Of a stretch of 64,000 nt of DNA, positions 54,453-64,000 are shown in pieces. Origin of the DNA: Hymenopus coronatus. Its lineage: Eukaryota > Arthropoda > Insecta > Mantodea > Hymenopodidae. The stretch spans positions 41,096,001-41,160,000 of the forward strand of contig CM060895.1 of assembly GCA_030762935.1 (NCBI GenBank), in the 5' to 3' direction. The notes under the pieces were generated by a model. It searched no databases and was not told the DNA's origin. It was given only the letters and a program-made list of their open reading frames with translations. A program made the translations under genes and the position numbers. Within the stretch, counting starts at the first letter, position 1, and each line of letters begins with the position of its first letter.

Positions 54453-55231
54453 TATTTTCTCTATACGTATGTACAATGCACATAGTAGGTAGAGAAGGTA
54501 TCCATCCAAAAATTCGATTCCGAGATTTCACCGGAACCCCTGAATAAAAAACGAAAATTATAAAAATGTGTGTGCGTGTGTGTATATATGTGTGTATGTC
54601 TGTGTAGTTGTGTGTAGTCAGCATAACTTGAACAGTCTGTTAAATATCAAACTTGGTATTTAAATTACCCATCTTCCAAGGATGCGACACGAAGTTTTTT
54701 TCAGAAAACCACCTCACCCCAACTACTATTTATATGGAGCATTTTTCGAAAAAATTTTATTTTTTCTAAAATGGTCCTAGTAATTTTCATTAGATTATTA
54801 TATGTTTAAGATATTTTCAAGAAATATGAAATGTATATCTTGAATATTCGGGGAATAGGCTCAGAAGATCTCGACATTCTGGATGACTTTTGTATAACTT
54901 GGAAACCGTAAGAGATAGACAAAAATTTACAATTACAAAAAAATGTAGATCTTGTTAAAAGTTATCTCATATATTAATTTTTTCTAGATATTCAATTTTA
55001 AAAGACTTACATTTTGAAACAGTAACTCGTCCGAAGCGAAATTCAGTGACAATCGCATAGGACAGATTTTAAAACATTTGACTATAGCTTTTAGCCTGGT
55101 GTATTCCCTTAGTTCCCTTCTACTTATAAGGAACCAAGTAGTAAGGCCATTTCAATTAGCATGAAATAGATAAAAGAGTAACGCAGTTTGTTTGTAGAAC
55201 AGGTAGAGAAGGTCATGTGAATGGAGCATGA
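54453..55231 (-). repeat. R1 copy
   Basis: Starts TTTTCTCTATACGTATGTAC with the hairpin TGTACAATGCACATAGTA and ends GTCATGTGAATGGAGCATGA. Confidence 0.92.
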
Positions 55232-55887
55232 TTTTTTTTCTATCTACTTCCCGTGTGTCCATATAAACATTAGCAGACATACTTTTATTACATACTTCCA
55301 TGTAAATGTGTGAGAATAAGGGAGTACATTAGGCTAAAGAGACAGTCAAATCTTCCAAGGGCTGGTCGCTATATGATGCTTTGATATTCTCTATCTTTAC
55401 TTCACAAAGAGAAAGAAAAGCGAATAACGATTATTCATTTGAGAAATTTATAAAATTGTAATACAATTGAACATTAATAAGTAGGAATATCAAGGTATCG
55501 GTCAACTCAAAACATTTATTACACATAAATTGTGAGTTTTAACGATAAGCATCTATATTTTTTGTGTAATGAGATTTTGTCTATCCTTTATGTTTGACCA
55601 ATTATGCAAAATTCATTTAGAAAAGCTTCAGAGGCTATTACCAGAAAATTCAATATATATATTTAATAGATGAATATCTTAAACATATGTTTTTGTAATC
55701 GAAATTATTAGGCATTTTTCAAGAAATCAAACATTTTCAAAAAATGTTCCATGTAAAGCGGAGTTTTGGGGTGAGGGATTTTCTTGAAAATCTTCGAGTC
55801 GCATCCTTGAAAGATGCTGAACTTAAACTATACCAAGTTTGGTAACTAAGCAAATTTTTGTTTTTGAATTATATCGTTCACACACAC

Positions 55888-55977
55888 TCATCCATCCATC
55901 CATCCATCCATCCATCCATCCATCCATCCGTCCGTCCATCCATCCATCCATCCATCCATCCATCCATCCATCCATCT
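55888..55977. repeat. (CATC)n microsatellite inside R1
   Basis: A 90-bp tetranucleotide run with two CGTC variants. It replaces the usual GT/AC run at the same place in the repeat. Confidence 0.96.
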
Positions 55978-56107
55978 CTCTTACACACACATAAACGGAC
56001 CTTTTCCTAAAAATCTATTTTATAAATAAATAGTATCTCAAACGTATTTCTGGTGAAATGTCATCATCGAAGTTTGAGTTGGAATTCAATACTGCCTCTA
56101 AAAATGA

Positions 56108-56340
56108 AATCGAGTTTTATTTATATACGCTCTATAATAGCTGCTGCGGTTCTTAGCATACCATTCTATTCTCTTAATTTTGCTCAGATGTTTATTTATC
56201 TGAGGTCCTTTTATACGTGTCGTAAATCTATAACACGGGACTAATAGCTTTACTTCCCTTGGAAGCAAAGCCATACTAAGAATTTTTACGCCCTTAAAAC
56301 TCCATCGCCCTCCACCGTGTTTGAACCTCCGACCTAGTAC
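56108..56340 (-). mobile_element. Family E2 SINE nested in R1
   Basis: TTATATACGCTCTATAATAG body and GTGTTTGAACCTCCGACC head in plus orientation. The R1 hairpin end resumes just to the right. Confidence 0.78.
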
Positions 56341-56371
56341 TGCATCTATTTACTATAGGTAGAGCAAATAA

Positions 56372-57160
56372 AATTTGGATGAAAACAATTTATCATCGTT
56401 TTTTTTCTAAGTTCTAATTCAATTCTAATTATAGCAGCTTTTTAAAATCTGATCTAAATAGGGGAGTAGTGTGCCATTGAATTAACCTTGAATTATTTTA
56501 ATACAGCCTTGTAAGTTAGAAATAATTTTAAAGTTGAAAGGTTATTTTTAATTTTTTTTCGTTACAATGTATTGGTGAATTTTTTTCACATGCTGTTTTA
56601 TTTATAACTATCAAACATAAGTGTATGTGTATAGATGTATGTTAGTGAGCATGATTCAGTTATTTTAAAATAACCAAAATATTTTCTGATTTTCATCAAT
56701 TGTTCGAGATGGAAAAATATGTATTGAACAAAAAATGTTCATCTGAGATTTACTAAACGAATAGATATAGATAAAGTGCATAGATGATTTTACTTTACTG
56801 CTCTCTAATAACAGGTGGTTGAAATATCGTATCTATAAGAACTATAAAAAATAAAAATGATGTAATAAAACAAACGCTGTAATTACAATGTAATAGATTA
56901 CAACCATTGTAGGTTAATTCAGTGAGTTTATATATGTTAGGGTTAGAAACAACATAGAAGAAGATGTTTTAAATCAACATTTTATCATTTTTTGTACACC
57001 ATAATAACACAGTCCTTCAGACGAATAAAGAATAAACAACTTTCTGTAATAAACCTTTAGAAACATTTTCCTTAGTCCAGTCAACTTTAATTCATACCTA
57101 TATAAGCTATTATTATAATTTTGTTCCACTTTGTGATAGTGAACTTATAATTATAATAAC

Positions 57161-57204
<44 letters not shown>

Positions 57205-58556
57205 CACTGAATGATCATGATAATATATAAGTTCTAAATATTTGTAAATAACATGTAAATCTTTTAATTTCACGTTTCGCGTATTGAATCTTATAATTAA
57301 TGAAATAATAATGTTAGGATAAACAGATAAATATGTTTTGTACAGACAAGAAATGTTTTAAAGCAAAGAAATACGACCATCCGTACTTCCAGACATTGGG
57401 GCCTAGAAGTAAAAAATGGCGAGGTAGAAAAGATTAGTCAGTCCATTCGCCAGAAAGGAAATATTTAATTACTTATTGAAAATTCGACATAAGGAGACGA
57501 GAGTTCAATTCACCTTCGCACGTAGGCAGGCTTTTTCTTAAAGAGATACGAAGTGACCAATGGTACACGAAATGTCAATCACGTGGTGAAGCGAGAATCT
57601 AAAAAGAAACTGAAATAAGCAGAAGTTAAAATTTCGACAAATTCTCGCTCGGAAAGTCGACCAAAAGCACTCCTTGATGGATACAACTGCAGTTTTGGTA
57701 TATATACACGTGTTAGAAACGCCGAGTGAATTAATTAAAATGCATAGTTAAAGGAAGTTGCCAGAATACAAGATAAAAGAATGTAAGACAAGTTGTGTAT
57801 ATAGAGGCAACATTAACGGCAGAAAGGTGACAGGAAATAAAAGGTTTAACCAAGGAAAACAGAAACGAATGTCTTATTGTATACCATCCCTGCTAGAAAA
57901 TCTCATATCACCCTGAGCTATAATCGAACCCATAATCCATCCTCAGAAATCCCATACTCCTAAACCAGCGCCTGGCACCTCCCGTCCACATCTCCACCTC
58001 AAATTCAATTTCAATACTATGAACGTTTTCATTATAAAGTTTGCTCTTTTTCTTCTTCCGTTTTTTTTTTTTTTTTTTAATAGAATTGTTACAAGTATCA
58101 GTGGTAGAGGAATTTTGTAATTTTCACTCGAGAAATTGAGTTTACATTCAAAATGTATTATTTATAACACATATTTACAATACGTTTCCGAGGAATAGAA
58201 AACGAAACCCCGGTCTTTTTAATGTTTGTTTTAACCAATTTAATTTCCCTTATAAATCTATGTTTAAGTTTCAGAAAGCTCAGAGAAGTCATTTCTTAAT
58301 GGTACTGTCATCAAACAAGTAACAGTGGCATTAATTTGACTTCAGTTTTAAATAATAAATTGACCTTATATTGGTGATAACACCAGAAATGAAATTTTAA
58401 GAGTCTACATATTTATTGGATTGCATCACATTTCCTGTTTACATGCAAAAGTAATAAACGTACAAACTTTTAGCTTTACTGGGCTATTGGTTTGAAAGAT
58501 ACCAACAAATTCAAAGCATTCCATAACTTTTATATACAATTCTGAGATTATATTTT
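56372..58556. other. 2.2 kb AT-rich stretch with little recognisable content
   Basis: No gene-like open frame. An AAT microsatellite lies at about 57,151-57,204 and a T run at 58,060-58,078. A weak tRNA-like B box occurs on the minus strand near 57,925 (GGGTTCGATTATAGCTC), probably a SINE trace. Confidence 0.5.
57151..57204. repeat. (AAT)n microsatellite
   Basis: About 17 AAT/ATA triplets in AT-rich sequence. Confidence 0.96.
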
Positions 58557-59416
58557 TAATTTCTCTACACGTACTATGTACATAGTGTATAGAGAAGGTA
58601 TTGTATTGCACCCAAAATTTTGATACCGAGATTTCACCGGAAATACATGTTTTGGGTCCCCCTGAATCCGAAAAAAATTTTTTTTGGAAAAAGGTCCATG
58701 TGTGTGCGTGTGTGTGTGTCGTGTGTCTGTGTGTCTTTGAACAGCATAGATCAAAAACGAAAAGACCGTTAAATACCAAACTTGGTATTTAAGTTTGGTA
58801 TCTTCCAAGGATGCGACACTAAGATTTTCAAGAAAATCCCACACCCCCAACTACCCTTTATATGGAACTTTTTTCGAGAATTTTGATTTTCTCAGAAATG
58901 GCTCTAACGATTTTGATTAAAATATCGTATATTAAACATATTTACCTGACAAATAATGTGTATATCTTGAATTTTCTGGGAAGACTACTTTATTCTGGAT
59001 GAATTTTGCATAACCACTAAACCGTAAGAAATGGACAAAAACTTACCACACAAAAAATGTAGAGCACATTAAAACACACAATTTATATTATATACATTTT
59101 TTTCGAGGAGTTGATCGTTTTTGAGATATTCCTTGTTTTTGGTTTCAGTTTTGAAAAACTTGTACTTTTCTCATACAGGAATTTGTCAACTCGTGTCCAT
59201 ACAAACAAAGGAACTTCAGTCACCTAGTAACCAGCTTTTGACTTCACTTTAACCTCTGATACTCCCATATTTTGCTTCTACTTACAAGGAAGCAAGTAAT
59301 GCGACTATTTCTGCTAATTGTTTCTCGGTTAGCATGAAGTCAATAGAAGAATAAGCTTATTAACAATAATTTGTTACAGAGACGTAGAGAAATTCATGTG
59401 AATGGAACACATCAGA
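58557..59416 (-). repeat. R1 full-length copy, near consensus
   Basis: 860 bp. The hairpin end has a clean palindrome (ACGTACTATGTACATAGTGT). The inner end reads GACGTAGAGAAATTCATGTG then GGAACACATCAGA. All internal blocks are in order. A good reference copy. Confidence 0.95.
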
Positions 59417-59508
59417 CTTTTTTATATAAATATGTTCTTATAGGAAACATAATTTTTAAACTGAGCTATTTTAAACAATTGCTGATATAATTTTCTAAAT
59501 AAAAATAT

Positions 59509-60215
59509 ATGATATGTTCCATTCACATGACTTTTTCTACCCGTTCTGCTAACAGATTATTCTTACGAAAATTTATTCTTTTATCTACTTCATGCTAATC
59601 GAGATAAATCTCAGTAGAAATATTGTTATTACTTGTTTTCTTGTAAGTAGAAGGGAGATATTAGAATACACTAGATGAGGAATAATTCTTTTCATTGTCT
59701 CGGAACTATTTTTCTTTGTTTCATTTTTTTGAACATTCTATCACAGAAGACTTGCTCCCGCTATTGATATTGGATCACTATGACCTTCTATAAGAATTAT
59801 TCCTTTTAATGCCTTAGCTAAAGCGATAGTCAAATGCTTTAAAAGCAGTAGCTATGCGAATGTCATTGACATTGGCTTCTTTGCATGGGCAGGAGTAAAA
59901 CAAAAGAAACATGGACGACTTTCTTTATGAGAAAAGTGTAAGTATTTTAAAGTTGAAACTAATAAAAAGGAATATATTGGAAATAGTTAACTCTAGAAAA
60001 AAATGTATATGACATAAATTGTGTGGTTTAACAAGATCTACATATTTTGTTTTGTAGGTTTTTGTCTTTTTCGGTTTACCAGTTATACAAAAGTTATCCA
60101 AAATGAAGAGTTCTTCTGAGGATATTCCCAGAAAATTCAAGATTTACACTCTATTTGTCACGAAAGTATCTTAAGCATGCGGTATTTTAAACAAAGCGTT
60201 AGATACATTTTTGAA
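59509..60215 (+). repeat. R1 partial copy carrying a small insertion
   Basis: GATATGTTCCATTCACATGA start through AGATACATTTTTGAAA, with a 141-bp MITE-like insertion and loss of the hairpin half. Confidence 0.9.
59675..59815. mobile_element. Small MITE-like insertion, 141 bp
   Basis: Perfect 12-bp inverted repeats GGAATAATTCTT (59,679-59,690) and AAGAATTATTCC (59,792-59,803) near its ends. It interrupts the conserved R1 text ACACTAGGCTAAAGCG, with TAG/TTAG at the junctions as a possible short target duplication. Confidence 0.7.
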
Positions 60216-60222
60216 ACAAAAA

Positions 60223-60450
60223 ATATAATCACTTGCACATGACTTTCACTACCCTTTTTGCGAAAAAATATTTTTATAAAAGCTTATTCTTCTATGTATT
60301 TCATGCTAGCAAAGATGATTATATTTCTTATTTCCTTGCAGGTACAAGGGGAATAAGAGAGCCCGTTAGATTAAAGCGATAGTCAAAGTTTTTAATAGCT
60401 GGCTGCTATGTAATGCCATTAAAATTCCGTTTTCTTTGCTTGACGAGGAT
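60223..60450 (+). repeat. R1 inner-end fragment
   Basis: TCACTTGCACATGACTTTCA and TTAAAGCGATAGTCAAAG blocks. Next in a head-to-tail series. Confidence 0.85.
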
Positions 60451-60460
60451 GAAAATATTT

Positions 60461-61283
60461 TCTGATGTGTCGCAATCACGTGACTTTCTCTACCCTCTAT
60501 TGTTTATTCATACGTATGTAAAATATTTTTGCGAAAATGTATAATTCTATTTTCTCAACTTTAATTGAGATAAACCTGTGTAGAAATAGGTACAATACAC
60601 ATTTTTTGTACATACAAAAAGAATAGCGATAGGAGAATGTTTATACTAACCTTAAGATGCCATACTCTTTTCATACAATGATGAGAAACAACTGACTTGA
60701 AAGAAAAAGAAAAAGAAAAAAATATCAGTATTGAAGAATGCGAGCTATTATTAACAGATATCTCGGAAATGGTTGGCATAAAAATATATCCAGAATAAAT
60801 TCTTTGTCTTAAAGATATTTACATTTTTTTTGTGTATAACGTACTCGCCTATCACTTAGCGTTCCTTAGTTGTGTAGAATATTAAAAAGTCGTTCCCAAT
60901 GAAGTAGACTTAACAGGCTATGCCCAGAAAACTCTAAAAATAAATGTTATTTTCCATATAAATATACTTAACATGAATTCATTAGACCCACTTTTGAAAG
61001 AATCCGGATTTTTGTATATGATTACATAAAGTTTATTTTGAAGTGGAAAGATTTTCTTAAAAATTTTCGAGTAGCATCTTACAGGTATGTCATATTTGGT
61101 GTTTAACCGACTTTTACTTTTTCTAGTTTTTCTGTTCACAAGCACATAAGAACACATACGAAACTTTTTCTATAAATGTTTATACTGGATTCAGGGAAAC
61201 TCTAGACTTGTATTTCCGGCGAAATCTCGACATCACCTATTGGGTGGAATGCAATATTTCCCTACTTACTATACGTAGAGGAA
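60461..61283 (+). repeat. R1 diverged full-length copy
   Basis: TCTGATGTGTCGCAATCACG to CTTACTATACGTAGAGGAAA. The hairpin palindrome is shortened and the microsatellite is lost. Confidence 0.85.
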
Positions 61284-61399
61284 AAAACAAAAAAACAAAC
61301 AAAAACTATTTTCCATTTATTTTCTAAACACATTATTTGTATTAACACTTTGTTTATCTAATACGCATAACCAATTATACAAACAAAAACAAAAAGAAT

Positions 61400-61890
61400 T
61401 TCACAGGCTATTCTCAGAAAATTCTTGACTTTTCTGTATGATTTTTACATAACTTTTGTATAACTTGTAAACCGTAACATACGGAGAAAAACGTACTGCA
61501 CAAAAAATATAGAGCTCGCTAAAACACACCATTTGTGTTATATACATTCTTTTTGTAGAATAGCCGTTTCCGAACTATTACGGCTTTCAATTTTGAGCTA
61601 CTTAAACTATTCTCAAGCGGGAAGTCATCTTTCTGTTTGTCTCTATTTTGTTTACTCCTAATAAGCAAAGAAAACGGAATTTCAATTGTTTATATAGCAA
61701 CCGGCTTTTAAGAGCTTGACTGTCACTTTAGCCTGGTGCATTCCCTTATTTCCCTCCTGCTTACGAGAAGCAAGTAATAAGACCAATTCTGCTAACGTTT
61801 ATCTTAATTAGCATGTTGTATATGAAAGAGTAATCTTCTGTAAGAAAAGTTTGTAAGCTAGAGAAAGTCATGTGAACGGAACACATGAGA
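61400..61890 (-). repeat. R1 copy, inner half
   Basis: AACTTGTAAACCGTAACATA through GAGAAAGTCATGTGAACGGA and ACACATGAGA. The hairpin half is missing or unrecognisable in the preceding ~110 bp. Confidence 0.88.
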
Positions 61891-62087
61891 TTTTCCGAAT
61901 TGTTCAATATTTAGCTTCCAGATCCTTTCATCACGCAGTAGACTTCGCGATTGAATGCAAATAGTATGGAATGTTAATGGCAGTATACAACGTCTATCGA
62001 TATTCCCTTTATGCCTATGACAAAATATATAAATGTAGATGTTTATGTAAAGGTTTACCTCAATTAAAATAAAATAGATGAAAAAAA

Positions 62088-62905
62088 TCTGATGCCTTCC
62101 ATTCACATGACTTTCTCTACATCTCTGCAAAAAATATAATTAATACGCTTATGCTTCTATTTACTTCATGCTAATCGAGAAAAATTAGTAGAAATAGTGT
62201 TATTACTTGCTTCTTTGTAAGTAGAAGCGAAATAAGGAAGTACCATAGGTTACAGTGATAGTCAAAAGCTGGTTGCTATGTGACTGAAGTTCCCTTGTTT
62301 GTATGGACCGAGTTGACAAATTCCTTTATTAGAAAAGTATAAGTTTTTCAAAGCTGAAACCAATAACAAGGAATATCTAAAAAACGATCAACTCCACGAA
62401 AAAATATATTACATAAATTGTGTTTTTAACGTGCTCTACATTTTTTTTGTGTGGTAAGTTTTTGTCCATCTCTTACGGTTTAGCAGCTATGCAAAATTCC
62501 GTAAAACTCATCCAGAATAAAGTAGTCTTCAGAGGCTACTCCCAGAAAATTCAAGATATACACTTTATTTGTCAGGTTATATGCGCTATTTTAATCAAAA
62601 TTGTTAGAGCCATTTTTAAGAAAATAAAAATTTTCGAAAAATTTCTATGTAAAGGGTAGTTGGGGATGGGGGAATTTTCTTGAAAATCTTCGTGTCGCAT
62701 CCTTGGAAGACACCAAATCTAAATACCAAGTTTGGTATTTAACGGACTTTTCTTTTGAGCTATGCTGCCCAAAGACACGCACACATACACACAGACACAC
62801 GCACGTACATTTTTCTAATAATACTTATTTTTATTCAAGGGGTCTCGAAACATGTATTTCCGATGAAATCTCGGTATCAAATTTTTGTGTGCATTACAAT
62901 ACAAA
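62088..62905 (+). repeat. R1 copy truncated just before its hairpin
   Basis: TCTGATGCCTTCCATTCACA start with all internal blocks in order. It stops after GTGTGCATTACAATAC where the terminal palindrome should begin. Confidence 0.93.
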
Positions 62906-62937
62906 TCTTCTTAAGAATAATCTTATACTGCGAATAA

Positions 62938-62979
62938 AGATAGAGGGCAGAGAAAGTCATCTGAATATAACACATCAGT
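62938..62979 (-). repeat. R1 inner-end fragment
   Basis: GCAGAGAAAGTCATCTGAAT then ACACATCAG, the outermost ~40 bp of an R1 copy in reverse orientation. Confidence 0.75.
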
Positions 62980-63230
62980 AGTTGTTTCTCCTGGTCACAC
63001 AAAGAGTGGAATTTTAAAGTCATTTATGGTGACCCGCTTTTTAAAATATTGACAATTGCTCCAGGCTCCTAAATCCCCTTATCTGCACCGCAACATGCTA
63101 TGAAAGCACTTCTGCATCTTGATTAACCTGAAGTAGCAAAAATACTACTTTATATGTAATAGTAGACGAGGTACAGTGTGTAGGAAATGTCATTCGATAA
63201 AATTTGTTAGACCTTTTAGTTTGTCTATAA

Positions 63231-64000
63231 TTACTTTGTATATAGGTAGTAGATAGGGAAAATATGTATTCCACCAAAAAATTCGATGTAGAAATTTCAC
63301 CGAAAATATGTCTTGAGATCCCCTGAATTAAAAACAAAGGAATTTTAAAAAAAATATCCTTGTGTGTGCGTCTGTGTATGTCTGTGGACAGCATAGTTTA
63401 AAAACGAAAACACTGTTTAGTTCCAATTTTGTTTTTTTAAGTCTAGTAATTTCCAAAGATGCAACACGAGAAATTACAAGAAAATTCCCCTACCCCAAAG
63501 TTCCTTTTACATTGAAAATGTTTTGATATTTTTTTTTCTTCAATAATTGCTCTAACGACTATGATTAAAGTGTCATATATTAAAGATATTTACATGACAA
63601 ATAAAATGCATATATTGAATTTCATGAAATAACTCCTCAAGACCTCGTCATTCTAGATGAATTTTGCATAACTGGTAAACCGTAGGATATAGACGGAAGT
63701 TACTATAAAAAAATATAGATCTTTTTAAAACAAACAGAATACTCTTCCTTTTCATATAGAGTTAACCGTTTCCGAGACATTCCTTGTTATTGGTATCAAT
63801 CTTAATCTACTTAAACTTTTCTCAAGCGGGAGGTCATCTATCGTTGCATCTCTCTTTTGTTTTACTCCTGGTCGTGCAAAGCAAACCAAATTTCAATTGT
63901 TTTACATAGCGACCGGCTTACTAAAGATGAACCATTCTTTAGTCTAGTGTATTGCCTTATTTCCCTTCTACTTATAAGGAACTAATAACTCCATGGCACG
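63231..64000 (-). repeat. R1 copy running off the window
   Basis: TTACTTTGTATATAGGTAGT (degraded hairpin), GTGTGTGCGTCTGTGTATGT, and the later blocks through CTTCTACTTATAAGGAAC at the window end. Confidence 0.92.

Larger units (their letters stand above)
55237..56371 (+). repeat. R1 copy with CATC expansion, split by a SINE
   Basis: TACATACTTCCATGTAAATG and ATGTAAAGCGGAGTTTTGGG blocks in order, a long CATC run at the microsatellite position, and a hairpin end degraded to CTATTTACTATAGGTAGAGC after the SINE. Confidence 0.85.

Overview
This is a gene-poor, clearly AT-rich stretch of a large animal genome, most likely an arthropod and probably an insect. The evidence is indirect: broken mariner (Tc1/mariner, DD34D) transposases, the end of a hAT transposase, an insect-style non-LTR reverse transcriptase with a YSVEEF-like tail, and several tRNA-derived SINE families. 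I see no intact protein-coding gene, no rRNA, and no convincing functional tRNA. The species cannot be named from the sequence.

The window is dominated by one interspersed family, called R1 here. It is about 860-890 bp when full length, non-coding, and present in more than 40 full or partial copies on both strands. By hand count it covers roughly 40% of the window. One end carries a short hairpin (TGATGTG...CACATGA) followed about 22 bp in by ACTTTCTCTAC. The other end carries a palindromic hairpin around CTATGTACATAG and finishes in GTAGAGAAAGT. A GT/AC microsatellite of variable length lies about 120-170 bp from the hairpin end. This asymmetric layout, with T-rich junctions and head-to-tail arrays, resembles non-autonomous Helentron/Helitron2 elements (HINE/DINE-1 type). 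That classification is inference. Convention used below: '+' means the TGATGTG end lies at the lower coordinate.

Layout: 0-2.3 kb holds a degenerate non-LTR element (+) and a hAT fragment (-). 2.5-9.9 kb holds two R1 copies, several SINE families and a stretch with no recognised gene. 10.5-18.8 kb is a dense run of R1 copies with a foldback MITE. 19.5-26 kb has more R1 copies and SINEs. 26-28.6 kb is largely unrecognised sequence. 28.8-33.4 kb has an R1 copy split by a mariner at a precise TA site, then a second, internally deleted mariner on the other strand. 33.4-41 kb is R1 again. 41.2-43.2 kb is a three-unit tandem repeat of about 720 bp. 44-45.9 kb has a third mariner remnant and a possible exon with two coding-like tandem repeats. 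46.1-48.7 kb is a SINE cluster with inverted and nested copies. 49-56.4 kb and 58.5-64 kb are R1-rich. 56.4-58.5 kb is AT-rich sequence with little recognisable content.

The parts do not form a pathway. The window is a layered record of transposition in which R1 copies are the oldest visible substrate, later cut by mariners, tRNA-derived SINEs and small foldback elements. The nested junctions allow a relative chronology and, in several places, recovery of the empty site.
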